Source: Nostoc calcicola FACHB-3891 (GTDB lineage: Bacteria > Cyanobacteriota > Cyanobacteriia > Cyanobacteriales > Nostocaceae). From it: a stretch of 64,000 nt of DNA. The notes below the pieces were generated by a model, which worked only from the letters and a program-made list of their open reading frames with translations, ran no database searches and was not told the DNA's origin. A program made the position numbers and the translations under genes. The number at the start of each line of letters is the position of its first letter. Positions within the stretch are counted from its first letter, which is position 1. This document shows, piece by piece, positions 17,347 through 27,644 of the stretch. The DNA lies in assembly GCF_014697355.1 (NCBI RefSeq), contig NZ_JACJRQ010000002.1, positions 186,001 through 250,000 on the forward strand. The letters run 5' to 3'.

Positions 17347-17801
17347 TACGATTTTAGATTTTAGATTTTGGATTGCGAATCGTCTTTTTGATGTGGGTTT
17401 TGTGAATCCATTTTTAGGTAAAGAAACCGGATTGTAGGGGCACAGCACTGCTGTGCCCTTACGACTTGCTTATTGGGCAATACGCTTGGGTTAAGGGTTA
17501 TTGGCGTAGAATATTGGTCTTTCAGACGCGATGAATCGCGTCTCTACATGAGGGTTTTGTTGCTCTAACTGAACTGTATTGGCTTATTGGGTTGAATTCA
17601 GACTTTGAACAAAAAACGAGGGTTTGATAAACTACTTTGCTCACATCTCTTTAAGGTTTTTACGCTCAAAACTTTGGCACTAGCTACAATTAAGCCAAAT
17701 ATTTGGTATTTTGCCTATAGGCTTAGCGCGTCCTAAACATCGCTCAAGCACGTTAAAATACAAACAAAATTAATTTGTTATTTATTAACCATAATTTAGT
17801 T
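17347..17801. other. Gene-free spacer with two palindromes
   Basis: After moxR there is a short TTTTAGA heptamer tract, then a palindrome at 17438-17458 (GGGCACAGCA/TGCTGTGCCC) and another at 17524-17543 (AGACGCGAT/ATCGCGTCT). Both belong to the palindrome set seen elsewhere in the window. The final 100 nt are AT-rich and should contain the promoter of the next gene. No ORF of note is present. Confidence 0.75.
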
Positions 17802-18311
17802 ATGAGTCAAATGGAAAACATTCAAGCTCAGTACGAAAAGTTTCCAGAACAATTTGAAAGTATAATCATTAGTACTGTTAGCGCAGAGGGAATACCTAAT
17901 GCTAGCTATGCTCCTTTTGTGATGGATGATGCCAAGAATATCTACATTTATGTCAGTGGTCTTGCAACTCATACCACAAATCTCTATGCAAATCCTCATG
18001 TTAGTGTTTTGTTGATCGAGGATGAAGCCAAAAGTAAACAAATTTTTGGCCGTACCCGTTTGAGTTTTGATTGTACGGCAACTTTGATAGAGCGGGAAAC
18101 TGATAAGTGGAATCAAATTGTTGACCAATTTCAAGGGCGATTTGGTCAAATTATAGAAGTTTTACGCGGCTTGTCTGATTTTCGGATTTTCCAGCTAAGT
18201 CCCCGTGAAGGTCGTTTCGTAATAGGTTTTGGGGCAGCTTATCGCATCAATGGCGATCGCCTCCATCAACTTGTTCACATTACACGAGATAGTGACCAAA
18301 AACAAGAATAA
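17802..18311 (+). CDS. HugZ-like pyridoxamine 5'-phosphate oxidase-fold protein
   Basis: Encodes 169 residues from the ATG at 17802 (MSQMENIQ). A TTG 27 nt upstream is less likely. The split-barrel FMN-binding fold is indicated by IIISTVSAEGIPNASYAPFV, VSVLLIEDE, and RTRLSFDCTATLIER followed by FRIFQLSPREGRFVIGFGAAYRI, the pattern of the HugZ/HutZ haem-utilisation proteins. These bind haem or flavin and help release iron. The C-terminal haem-ligand His of HugZ may correspond to one of the histidines near HQLVHI, which I cannot verify. It stands alone on the plus strand. Confidence 0.85.
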   Translation: MSQMENIQAQYEKFPEQFESIIISTVSAEGIPNASYAPFVMDDAKNIYIYVSGLATHTTNLYANPHVSVLLIEDEAKSKQIFGRTRLSFDCTATLIERETDKWNQIVDQFQGRFGQIIEVLRGLSDFRIFQLSPREGRFVIGFGAAYRINGDRLHQLVHITRDSDQKQE

Positions 18312-18473
18312 ATGTCATAATTTACCCTTAAAAATAGTTCAATAATCAGAATAATATTTGATGAATCAATATACAAATCATACCAATTTATAACTTCTGA
18401 TTATTAGGTGTTGAATTTTGATTTATCAATTAGGAATTATGAACGATTCAATTAAACTAAATTTTTTAATTTT

Positions 18474-19361
18474 ATGCTTAAGTTTCAACCTCCTGGCTTT
18501 GGACATAAAGTAATCTATACATCCTTGGGGGCAATGGTTTACTATACCCAAACGAATGCACCTTGGGCAATTTCTGACACTGAAAATTTACGCCCACTTC
18601 TGTTTCTGCATAACTTTGGTGGTGGCGCATCTGCATATGAATGGTCTAAAGTTTACCCGGCTTTTGCCTCGAATTACCAAATTTTAGCGCCTGATTTAAT
18701 CGGTTGGGGAGAATCGGCTCATCCAGTTAGAGATTACCAAATTAGGGATTATCTGGGTGCGATCGCCGAATTTATCATCCAAACCTGCCATCAGCCCGTG
18801 ACAGTAGTAGCCTCGTCCCTCACAGCGGCTTTTGCTATCCGCCTAGCCATTACCCAACCGAATTTATTCCAAAGATTATTTTTGGTGTGTCCCTCTGGAT
18901 TTGATGACTTTGGACAGGGTGCCGGACGCAGACTTCCGCTTTCGGTAATTAATACACCTCTGCTAGACGATTTTATTTATATTCTTGGTGCTGAAAATGA
19001 AATTGCAGTCCGAAATTTTTTAGAAAGTTTTCTCTTTGCCAAATCACAACGAGTATCCCAAGAAATAGTAGAAGCTTATTTAACTTCTGCACAGCAACCT
19101 AATGCCAAGTTTGCCGCTTTGGCATTTTTACGGGGTGACCTTTATTTTGATTTGAGTTTATATCTTCAACAATTAACAATTCCCACGGTAATGTTTTGGG
19201 GAGAAAAAGCACAATTTACGAACATCAAACTAGGACGACGTTTGGCAAATTTAAATACAAATGCGATTCAAAAATTTTACGCGATCGCCGATGCCGGAGT
19301 CTTGCCTCATTTGGAAGTACCAGAAGTTGTCATTGGTTTGTTGCAGCGATATCTTGGGTGA
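18474..19361 (+). CDS. Alpha/beta-hydrolase fold protein
   Basis: Encodes 295 residues. An oxyanion-loop motif LHNFGGGAS, the strand DLIGWGES and the nucleophile elbow VVASSLTAAFA (Ser in a degenerate G-x-S-x-G) mark the alpha/beta hydrolase fold. A late His (VLPHLEVPE) would complete the triad. The family hydrolyses esters or similar bonds, and the substrate is not predictable. No signal peptide is seen, so it is probably cytosolic. The heptamer-rich tail of the spacer begins right after the stop. Confidence 0.88.
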   Translation: MLKFQPPGFGHKVIYTSLGAMVYYTQTNAPWAISDTENLRPLLFLHNFGGGASAYEWSKVYPAFASNYQILAPDLIGWGESAHPVRDYQIRDYLGAIAEFIIQTCHQPVTVVASSLTAAFAIRLAITQPNLFQRLFLVCPSGFDDFGQGAGRRLPLSVINTPLLDDFIYILGAENEIAVRNFLESFLFAKSQRVSQEIVEAYLTSAQQPNAKFAALAFLRGDLYFDLSLYLQQLTIPTVMFWGEKAQFTNIKLGRRLANLNTNAIQKFYAIADAGVLPHLEVPEVVIGLLQRYLG

Positions 19362-19374
19362 CTGGGATTGGGGA

Positions 19375-19470
19375 AGATGAGGGGGCAGGGGGCAGGGGGC
19401 AGGGGGAGAAATAACCAATGACTAATGACTAATGACTAATGACTAACGACTAATGACTAATGACTAACTC
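19375..19470. repeat. GGGCAGG and TGACTAA heptamer tracts
   Basis: About four GGGGGCA units (19380-19405) are followed by eight TGACTAA/TGACTAAC units that run to about 19468. The tract reaches the 3' end of the minus-strand metalloprotease gene and encodes its last residues (LVISH-stop). Confidence 0.85.
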
Positions 19471-22182
19471 TGCATTTAATGCTTTAGTAATGCGATCGCC
19501 AGCAACTTGTAGGTGGGCTAAGGTGTAAATATCGATGTTCTCACCGAGTTGTTTGAGTCTGACATCTATGGCTTTTTGCAGTTGTCGCAATTCATACCAC
19601 GCCAGTGTCCGACCATCTTCAGGACTATTAGTAGTATGCAACATCATCCCTAGCAAAATATTCAGATATTCTTGTTGCAATGAACGCCGGATGCTAGAAA
19701 TTGGCTGGAATTCTCCAGGGGTTAAAACTTCAGTCCAGATGCTTGTTTGTAGGGTGTCCAACAATTCTGGAATGGTGAGTGCTTCCCCAGGCTGGGTTTT
19801 TAATTCTATATCTTGTAAGCGATTTAAGCGATCGCCATCTAATAGCGATCGCAGTATGGCGCTTTGGAAATTCAAAATGCGATCGTGAATCGGATAATCA
19901 AGGCGATAATTAGGTACAAAACTACCCCAATGTTGCCAACGCGATGGTGCTAACTGATTCAATAATTGCGGTGAAAAATTAAAAACATTTTCGCTAAATA
20001 CATATTCTTGTAATTTAGTCAATGCTTGACGTTGTTTTAATAGTGAAACTGGTACAAATGCCCAGGAAGTATCATCACCAACATGGAGACGCCGAAACGA
20101 TTGCCCGCCAATATATTGAGAGAGCAATTTAGCATTACTAAAATAATATACAAGTACTCTATGGAATAAAACACGCAGGTTACTATAACTTTCTCCTGGT
20201 GATAAATAACCTTTTTCAAGGCGCTGCCACATGACGCGGGCATTATCCATTTGCCACTGGGAATAAACTAGCACATCATTACTCATATCCCAAACATTTG
20301 CTAAGGGATTGATGTCTGAAATATCTTCATCTGTTGCGTAAGATAATTCTGGTTGAGGTGATGCCAAGGCAATCTTTTCCAAAAAACTTTTTTCCATTTC
20401 TGGAATCATTGGCTCAATTTTTGCCGATGGATTTATTTTATAACCATACTCAATTGCCCATTCGTCGTAAGGGCCAATAATCTCTGCAAAATAGTCACCT
20501 TGCTGTACTCCTGGTGGTGCTACATTCACGGGTAGATAGTCCATCACCGAACCCACTAAACCTTTAGTGTGAGTAATTTCAGTGTTATTTAACTCTTCGG
20601 GTGCTAACATAGTGCTGCCGTGAAAGTTATGCCGCAAACCAAGAGTATGGCCGACTTCATGAGCAATGAGAGAACGCAAATATTGATGCACATATTCTTC
20701 CATAGTTTCACTATTTGGTGTCGCGTTTTGCAAAATTGACAACGCCAGCGCCCCCATACTTGCCTGATTTACAAACCCCTTACCATAGCAGATATCGGAG
20801 TTTCTATTTCCCCACTCCCTACTCCCGACTCTCCACTCCCTATCTTTGCATTCCGAGCCTAAAGTAATGTTTTTATTCCCAAATTCCTTGTTGTTCGATT
20901 CCACATAGGTGTGATATGTTTGGCGAATTGAGCGTACCATATTGGCATCCACCATAATATCTGCATCCAATATTTCTCCGGTGAATGGGTTGACGCGAGT
21001 CGGTCCTTTGGCAAAACCTCCATCCAGAGAATTGAACCAGCGAATAGTGTTGTAGCGTACATCTCCTGGTTGCCAATCAGCATCATCTGGCATTTGTTGT
21101 ACTTCAATGGCATTTTGGAATCCGGCTTTTTCAAATGCTTTGTTCCACATTAAAACACCTTCACGAATGGCATCTCGATACTCTAATGGCACAGCATTTT
21201 CAATCCAAAATACAATCGGTTTTTTGGGTGGAGATAAAGAAGCGTTAGGATCTGATGGTTCTAAATGCCAACGATTAATGTAACGGACAAATTCTTCTTC
21301 AAAATTATTGTGAGAAAAATTTTGCAAGGCAGTAATAAAATATCCCACTCTGTCATCGGCGAGTCTGGGAATATAACCGTTGTTTTCTCTCAGCTGGGAA
21401 AAACTGTAATGTACCTTGAGACTTAGTGCCCTGCTATCAGGTACGGTGACTAAATTTGCTCCTTCTAATGATGAAAAACCGTAAATCGAATCAATCTCTA
21501 TGTTTTCAGGGAAGCTATTAACATTACCAAAATAAGACTTGGTTGGGTCTAAATGATAATCAGCCTGCAAAGAGTATTTTAATAGAGTCGTTAATCCTGG
21601 AAAATCCTGCATTAACAGGTCATCCAAGTCAATCAAAATATTTTTATTAAAGGGATGAATACCATTTATGTCGAGTGAATATAGAACTGAATCGCTAAAT
21701 GAACGAGCAAGCGATCGCTGTTCTGAAATACTTTCTGTACGGAATTTTACATTCCGCACAACAAAATGCAATTTATTGTTGATTCGTCGGAAATAAAACA
21801 GAAAATCAGCAAGTGGTAACCCGCTATAAATTCCACTTTCGCCAACGCCAGATTCTAATGTTACTGTGGCTAAATAGTTTTTATTTAACTGCTCTGGTTT
21901 AATTTCTAAGTAAATTTTACCGCAGTCATCACCGCAATAAAGTGTGAAGAGTCCCTCTAGTTTATCTGACCTTTTGACTATTTCACTAAATCGGTGAAAA
22001 TATTCTTTTCTACTGCTGCTAAAATTATTGTCAGCACTCGCTAAATTTTCAATTACTGGGAGCGCATTCAATGAATGTACATCAATATTTTCAAGTTGAT
22101 TAGCTTCTGCGCAATCCGTCACTAGTAACAAGTTCCACAGTAAAACTAAAAAGATTGCTAATTTACCGACCCAGTATTTCAT
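19450..22182 (-). CDS. Secreted zinc metalloprotease (DUF5117/DUF4953 type)
   Basis: Encodes about 910 residues from the ATG at 22182 (a GTG 15 nt upstream is less likely). The signal sequence MKYWVGKLAIFLVLLWNLLLV is followed by DUF5117-like and DUF4953-like domains. The metzincin-type zinc site HEVGHTLGLRH lies at 508-518. Proteins of this type are predicted periplasmic or outer-membrane-associated peptidases of unknown substrate. Residues about 446-460 (REWRVGSREWGN) are encoded by a G/A-rich heptamer tract inserted in frame, and the C-terminus is also repeat-derived. It converges with the hydrolase gene. Confidence 0.88.
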   Translation of the reverse strand: MKYWVGKLAIFLVLLWNLLLVTDCAEANQLENIDVHSLNALPVIENLASADNNFSSSRKEYFHRFSEIVKRSDKLEGLFTLYCGDDCGKIYLEIKPEQLNKNYLATVTLESGVGESGIYSGLPLADFLFYFRRINNKLHFVVRNVKFRTESISEQRSLARSFSDSVLYSLDINGIHPFNKNILIDLDDLLMQDFPGLTTLLKYSLQADYHLDPTKSYFGNVNSFPENIEIDSIYGFSSLEGANLVTVPDSRALSLKVHYSFSQLRENNGYIPRLADDRVGYFITALQNFSHNNFEEEFVRYINRWHLEPSDPNASLSPPKKPIVFWIENAVPLEYRDAIREGVLMWNKAFEKAGFQNAIEVQQMPDDADWQPGDVRYNTIRWFNSLDGGFAKGPTRVNPFTGEILDADIMVDANMVRSIRQTYHTYVESNNKEFGNKNITLGSECKDREWRVGSREWGNRNSDICYGKGFVNQASMGALALSILQNATPNSETMEEYVHQYLRSLIAHEVGHTLGLRHNFHGSTMLAPEELNNTEITHTKGLVGSVMDYLPVNVAPPGVQQGDYFAEIIGPYDEWAIEYGYKINPSAKIEPMIPEMEKSFLEKIALASPQPELSYATDEDISDINPLANVWDMSNDVLVYSQWQMDNARVMWQRLEKGYLSPGESYSNLRVLFHRVLVYYFSNAKLLSQYIGGQSFRRLHVGDDTSWAFVPVSLLKQRQALTKLQEYVFSENVFNFSPQLLNQLAPSRWQHWGSFVPNYRLDYPIHDRILNFQSAILRSLLDGDRLNRLQDIELKTQPGEALTIPELLDTLQTSIWTEVLTPGEFQPISSIRRSLQQEYLNILLGMMLHTTNSPEDGRTLAWYELRQLQKAIDVRLKQLGENIDIYTLAHLQVAGDRITKALNAELVISH

Positions 22183-22999
22183 CCTTTGGCTTTCCACCTT
22201 AAGCAGTTATCGTGTTGAGCAAAACGTTAACTAATGTGCAGATAGCCTAAAACTAGTGTGGCTTTTGATTGCTATTAGTAATTCTTCAGGAATTATGCGT
22301 TTTCCAGAAGAAATTAGACATGAAATATCTAGGTCTGAAGATAGATAGTTTCTATATCTCAAGACACATGTTTTTTTAGACTATATATTGTACTTAAAGG
22401 CAAATGTAACACTAAAATTGTATTTAGTGCTACATTTGTTATGGTAAGAAATCTCAAGCATGAGTTATGGAAATGTGGTTTCGCTAGTAAAATCAGCCTA
22501 TTTCCAAAGTATTGTTGCCAATTTCGCCCATTGCTACCTTAGTGCGCTGCCATCAGACTTTCTTTTGTGGTAGATTCTCGGCATAGGAAGCTTGAAGAGT
22601 ATTTTACACAAGTCAAAAGATAAGTCGAAGCTAAGGAAAAACCCAAGATTTAGTTTATTTTCAAAATCATAAATTATTGTTCTTTCCTTGAGCATATAGC
22701 ACGACTTAATCATTTGTGAACAACGAGAACCACGACTTCTTAAATACAGCAGATTGCAAGTTGGTGAGGTACAGATAATCGTAGGTTAGCACAGCTGTGC
22801 TACCCTACCCGTGTACCTTATTTACCTGAAATATGCTGTAAGTCGCGTTTCTAAATTTTGTGATTCGATCGCAAATCACATCTTCCTCAGGATTTAAAAA
22901 GCTTTAATTTTTCACAAATGAGATATGTCTTTTGTTAGAAGGATAATTATTTTTTTATAGTTAGTCTTTATCTGTACTGAAAAAAGCAACTTCATTCCC
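22183..22999. other. Long gene-free spacer with one palindrome
   Basis: No ORF with family features is seen in these 800 nt. A near-perfect palindrome lies at 22781-22808 (GTAG..TAGCACAGCTGTGCTA..CTAC), and a close copy lies at 34730-34756. The left part must contain the metalloprotease promoter, the right part that of the next gene. Both are AT-rich without a clear -10/-35 pair. Confidence 0.65.
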
Positions 23000-23395
23000 A
23001 TGACAAATTTGATTTCTCAAGCAACTAATCATATCAGTTCCCTGCTTAAAGGACTTCAGGTAAAACGTTTTTTAGCTGTTGTCTTAGTTGGTTTTCTGGT
23101 ACTAACGACGAATATGGCTTCTGGGTACAGTAATCAAGACTTAGGCGAGAGAGTTCGTCAACAGGTACAACAAGATGATTCTCGAAGACCGAAAACAACA
23201 GGGGAGTGGAATAAAGAAGCTCGTGAAACAGAAGGCTCTCCTGGTAAACGACTTCAGAAAATTGGAGAAGAGTCAGCAGAAGCCTTTAAACAATTTGGCT
23301 CAGGATACGTAGAGGGTGCCCAGAAAACTGCTCGTGATATACAAGATAATGCAGCACAGGCTGGTAAAGATGTATCTAAGCAACTTAAACGCTAA
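23000..23395 (+). CDS. Small secreted or membrane-anchored hypothetical protein
   Basis: Encodes 131 residues. A hydrophobic segment (about 24-42, FLAVVLVGFLVLTTNMASG) looks like a signal peptide or membrane anchor after a 23-residue N-terminal extension. The rest is highly charged and helical (RVRQQVQQDD, GKRLQKIGEESAEAFKQFGSGYVEGAQKTA), with Ala/Lys/Asp patterning reminiscent of LEA-like helices. I do not recognise a family and assign no function. The gene is isolated. Confidence 0.75.
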   Translation: MTNLISQATNHISSLLKGLQVKRFLAVVLVGFLVLTTNMASGYSNQDLGERVRQQVQQDDSRRPKTTGEWNKEARETEGSPGKRLQKIGEESAEAFKQFGSGYVEGAQKTARDIQDNAAQAGKDVSKQLKR

Positions 23396-24148
23396 ATCTT
23401 GTGTAAAAACTGCTATATTTAGAGTTTTTTAGTGCGATAAAATACATTGTGCGTGTCGACGTACAGCAATGCTGTGCCTCGACACCTATTCTATTTATAA
23501 CTAAAGTTTAGGTAAAAGATACCTGATTACGGAAGCAGCTAGGAAGTAAAATCTGGTATTGATTTTTCTGAATTTTGTTGGATGGATCTGCACTCAAAAA
23601 TCTAGATTAATACCAAATAAGTTAGTTAAATAAATTTAGATAATATCCTAGCAAGTTGAGCATAAAAAAACTTATTTATATCAAGGTTATTATAAAGTAG
23701 CAAAGGACACTTATTACAAATGTACCAGTAATTAATCTACGAGTTAACCGTACATGTCATTATAAAAATTGCTACTTACAATTTTTGTATAATAGTTAAA
23801 TTTTTACTCAAATTAAGAAAAGTCTTTTCTAAAATTAAGAGGCTTTGAGTTTTGATTTTTCCTTAGTAGGTAAGGAATCTTTTGCCATTGGTTTTTTCAG
23901 ATGAAGTGAAAATTTAAGTAGGTAACGAGTACTTATAGGCGATCGCAAATTACTGTAAATATAATTAATAGTTATGTTTATTTGCACCCACTTAGTTGGC
24001 AGCCTCAGTAAAAATTAGGGTAATATTTGCTACTATAAAATCAGTAAAAAATAACATTCAAATAACAGTTGAGTAAGCGTTTGAAAACATGGAACAATAA
24101 AGACACACTGAAGGTAGTTAACAAAAAAGTAGATTAATAATTAGCGAT
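23396..24148. other. Long gene-free spacer with one palindrome
   Basis: A long inverted repeat lies at 23453-23485 (GTGTCGA..ACAGCA/TGCTGT..TCGACAC), just after the small secreted protein, and could act as a terminator-like hairpin. The remainder is AT-rich. No coding features are seen. Confidence 0.65.
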
Positions 24149-25570
24149 ATGAAACAACTTAAGGGCACGCGAAAGCGGGGACTTGTGCTAACTTCTACTG
24201 GGTTACAGCGATTGCAAGCGGCGATTTTAGCTGTGGAAAAGGCACAAAATAAGGGCGATCGCTTTACTCTACAAGATCTACGGGTTCGGATGAATGTTTC
24301 TACTAAAACTCTCAGCCGACTATGGTCGTTGAATAGAGGCGTAGACCAAAAAACCCTAAAATTGTGTTTTAGTGCCTTTAAACTAGAATTACGCAGTGAA
24401 GACTATACAATCCTAAGCGAACCGAATAATGCTGAAAACTCTAAAAGTTCCTCACTGAGTCTAGATACAGAAGAAGTAAATTTATCGCAGTCTTTATACT
24501 TAGACTCATTTATTACCCAAGACCGCGAGCAATTTGAAAATCTTTGGTCGTATCCAGATGGCCCAGTGCCTCTAGATTCGCCCTTTTATGTCGATCGCCC
24601 CCCCATTGAAGAACTAGTTTATCGAGAAGTCACTCAACCAGGTTCTCTAATCTGGATTCGAGCGCCAAGAGAGATGGGTAAAAGTTCTCTGGTGCTGCGG
24701 TTATTAGCTTTTGCACAGATGCAAGGTTATCGCACGGTGAACTTGAATTGTAACCAAATCGATGCCAGCTGTCTGACAGACTTAAATAAACTTTTGCGTT
24801 CTCTTTGCTGGCGAATTGCAACAGAATTAGGCATCGATCCGAAGCTAGATGATAGCTGGAATGATGACATAGGTTCTAAATTGAGTTGCACTTTATACTT
24901 GCAATCTTATTTACTCAAGCAGAGCGAAAGCCCAGTGGTTTTTGTATTGAATGAGATTGATAGCTTTTTTGAACATCCTCAAATTGCTCAGGAGTTGTTT
25001 GCTTGCTTACGCTCTTGGTATGAAACAGCACGACAAGACATCAACTTGCAGAAGCTGAGGCTAGTGGTGGTTTACTCCACGGATGTCTATGTATGGCAAG
25101 ATATCAACCACTCGCCATTGAATATAGGGCTACCTATCCGCCTCAGTGAATTTACTAAAGAGCAAGTAGAGTATTTAGCCAGACGACATGGCTTAAACTG
25201 GTCTTCTGGAAACGAGGTGACGCGATTGATGTCACTGGTGGGGGGACATCCAGCACTGATTCGGATTGGTTTGTATTATCTATGCTGTCAAGGAATCACC
25301 TTAAAAAATCTCATAGAAGAGGCGATCGCTAATGGTGGCATCTACCGTTATCATTTATGGCGACACTGGTCAATTCTGCAAGAAAAACCCAATTTAGCAA
25401 AGGCATATGCTGAAGTTGTCACCAGAAAGCAAAACCTTTCTCTCAATCCCGCTGATGCTTATAAACTCGAAAGTTTGGGGTTGATTCGCTATCAGAGCGA
25501 TCGCATCTTACCGCGTTGCGAACTCTATCGCGCTTACTTTGAAAAACAACTATCCACATTTTTTGAATGA
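24149..25570 (+). CDS. AAA_35-type ATPase with N-terminal HTH domain
   Basis: Encodes 473 residues. The N-terminal 90 residues (ILAVEKAQNKGDRFTLQDL, VSTKTLSRLWSLNRGVDQKTL) form a helix-turn-helix region of the type seen in cyanobacterial vWA-MoxR-associated (VMAP-like) proteins. It is followed by an AAA-like NTPase: Walker A RAPREMGKSS (171-180), and Walker B-like VVFVLNEIDSFF around 260. These STAND-like ATPases are common in filamentous cyanobacteria and may act in signalling or conflict systems, but the effector is absent here. A second AAA_35 gene lies at 28613. The function is not known. Confidence 0.82.
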   Translation: MKQLKGTRKRGLVLTSTGLQRLQAAILAVEKAQNKGDRFTLQDLRVRMNVSTKTLSRLWSLNRGVDQKTLKLCFSAFKLELRSEDYTILSEPNNAENSKSSSLSLDTEEVNLSQSLYLDSFITQDREQFENLWSYPDGPVPLDSPFYVDRPPIEELVYREVTQPGSLIWIRAPREMGKSSLVLRLLAFAQMQGYRTVNLNCNQIDASCLTDLNKLLRSLCWRIATELGIDPKLDDSWNDDIGSKLSCTLYLQSYLLKQSESPVVFVLNEIDSFFEHPQIAQELFACLRSWYETARQDINLQKLRLVVVYSTDVYVWQDINHSPLNIGLPIRLSEFTKEQVEYLARRHGLNWSSGNEVTRLMSLVGGHPALIRIGLYYLCCQGITLKNLIEEAIANGGIYRYHLWRHWSILQEKPNLAKAYAEVVTRKQNLSLNPADAYKLESLGLIRYQSDRILPRCELYRAYFEKQLSTFFE

Positions 25571-25739
25571 TGAGGCTGGAAGGCAAAAGTAAAAATAGAA
25601 AAGTGAAAACAAAGAAGTCTGATTTCGTAGGCTTTACGCTGCGCTATCCGGTTTTTCGGTCAAAATTCATTGCTGAATTCTGACTCCTGACTCCTGAATT
25701 CTGTTTGATAAACTTTTTACTTTTGCCTTGGGGTAGTAC

Positions 25740-27221
25740 CTATTTATATATCAATCGGCCTTCGACATCACTATTAAGAAGTTGGTGAGAGCTAAAGTAT
25801 TCCTCAAGAACATTCTGGGCAGATGTTGTGACTACTTTTGCATCGCCTAATTTTGTTAATTCTTCAGGGGTTATGCCTAGACATAAAGTTGAGCTTTTGT
25901 AAAAATATTCCTGTAGACAGATGGTGTATTGCTTATCTGCCTGGACGGGAGTTTCATTAATACTTAAAGACTCAAGTCTTTTTTCTGCATCATTGTAAAC
26001 TGCCTTAATACCTTTATTTACCTGAAAACATTGACTTTCACCTGGTTTTCTGTTTTCTGCTCTCATGATATGTGTAAATATCTGAGTGAGTTGTTGACCA
26101 GTAACTTTAAGTCTAAAAAGTGGACCGTCATAAGGGTAAGCTCCTTTAAGATCGCTCAATGTAACTAAAGGGCCTAACTGCTTTACACGTATTGAACCAC
26201 TTGCTACCAACACTACATCAGACATCACTGATTCAGCCAAACTATCAGTAATTAAGTTACCCAATTCAGTTTCTACTTCACGCTGAGGATGGTTTAATTG
26301 ACGTGTTAATCGGCAAATCAGTCGATTATATTTGCGGTCTACCTCTTCTTTGAAAATATTAATAAACTTTTCTAGTTCGGCATCTGGCTCTGCAAGATTT
26401 TTATCCACAGGGATGAGTTGCCACTTCCACTCAACAATGCTGTTAGTATCGTCGTCCACCGTAATATCGAAACGTCCAATTTGGTCTGTACCAACTCCTG
26501 CTTGTGTAATCAAAATGTTATTAACTTGGGCTGGTTGTTCTAAAAATGTATGAGAATGCCCACCAATGATCATATCTACACCCCAGACCGGATCTAGCAT
26601 TGCAGCTAGTTTTTGATCTTGTTCAAAACCGATATGTGTCAGGAGAATTGTTAGATCGATATCATCATTTTTGTATGCATCGCAAATCTTACCTACTTCT
26701 GCTGCGGCATCTTCCAAACTGACAAATGTACCAATACTCGTGTCCAGTCTTAAGGAGTTAAGCACTTCTTCAGTGACAATTCCGATGAACATAATATCAA
26801 ATCCATCTACATTTAGGATTAGATAAGGATTCATCAATCGTTTATTGTACTTTTTAATATACAAATTAGCATTGACGATGGGAAAATTCGCCATCTTTTC
26901 CAAGAAAAGTAAGTGAGGAAAACCGTAATCTAATTCGTGGTTTCCTAAAGTTACTACGTCAGGAGCTAGGTAATTCATGATTTCTATGGTTGAAATACCT
27001 TTGTATTCAGTATCAATCATAGATCCCTGAACCATATCGCCAGAAATGACAAAAAGTGTATTTTTCTCTTCTTGACGCACCTTATTCAGATATCCTGAGA
27101 GCAGCGACAGCCCACCAATTAGATGACCCTCGGCACCCTTAGCTTCTGCCAAAAAGTCTCCATGCATATCATTGGAATGTAAAATCGTAAACTTTTTGAA
27201 CCGCTCTGTAGTCGTTGTCAT
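25740..27221 (-). CDS. 5'-nucleotidase / metallophosphoesterase (UshA-like)
   Basis: Encodes 493 residues. The N-terminal calcineurin-like phosphoesterase domain has ILHSNDMHGD (about 13-22), VISGDMVQG, LGNHELDYG and IGGHSHT, the standard dinuclear metal ligands. The C-terminal 5'-nucleotidase domain has TDSLAESVMSDVVLVASGSIR and YPYDGPLFRLKVTG. The family cleaves nucleoside monophosphates or related esters. Unlike UshA, no signal peptide is seen, so a cytosolic location is likely, or the protein is exported another way. The gene is single, with no partners. Confidence 0.92.
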   Translation of the reverse strand: MTTTTERFKKFTILHSNDMHGDFLAEAKGAEGHLIGGLSLLSGYLNKVRQEEKNTLFVISGDMVQGSMIDTEYKGISTIEIMNYLAPDVVTLGNHELDYGFPHLLFLEKMANFPIVNANLYIKKYNKRLMNPYLILNVDGFDIMFIGIVTEEVLNSLRLDTSIGTFVSLEDAAAEVGKICDAYKNDDIDLTILLTHIGFEQDQKLAAMLDPVWGVDMIIGGHSHTFLEQPAQVNNILITQAGVGTDQIGRFDITVDDDTNSIVEWKWQLIPVDKNLAEPDAELEKFINIFKEEVDRKYNRLICRLTRQLNHPQREVETELGNLITDSLAESVMSDVVLVASGSIRVKQLGPLVTLSDLKGAYPYDGPLFRLKVTGQQLTQIFTHIMRAENRKPGESQCFQVNKGIKAVYNDAEKRLESLSINETPVQADKQYTICLQEYFYKSSTLCLGITPEELTKLGDAKVVTTSAQNVLEEYFSSHQLLNSDVEGRLIYK

Positions 27222-27644
27222 CGTTTTTTACCTCAAAGAATTAACCCGATCGCTATGAGAATTTAAGCAATAATAGCTATCGGATCGTATCACGCCGATC
27301 GATCTAATTTAGCAATAGCCTTGTTATATTCTGTTTACATTTCTTTAATTCCAGTTACATCCGTTTTAACTACTGTAATGAAAGTGTGAGATTATCTGCA
27401 TTCTGGTTATTAGATTTAAGGAGCGATCGCTCGTTATTAATTCAGCTAATTTAACTATACAAACGATCGATTTTGATTGACATTTTGAGTAGTTTCAGCT
27501 TGAGTTAGCAAAGCGATCGCAGCGCAACCAAGTAAGTTAGCACAATCAAATAAAACTATCTGAATAAAAATGCAGTAGACTGAAACCCTGATATATATTG
27601 CCTGTTACCTGATTGAAATGACAATTATTGACACCAAATTATAA
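27222..27644. other. Gene-free spacer
   Basis: The region between two minus-strand genes contains several CGATCG/HIP1-like sites (near 27249, 27421 and 27516) and is otherwise AT-rich. I see no ORF, hairpin or repeat array beyond these. Confidence 0.6.
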
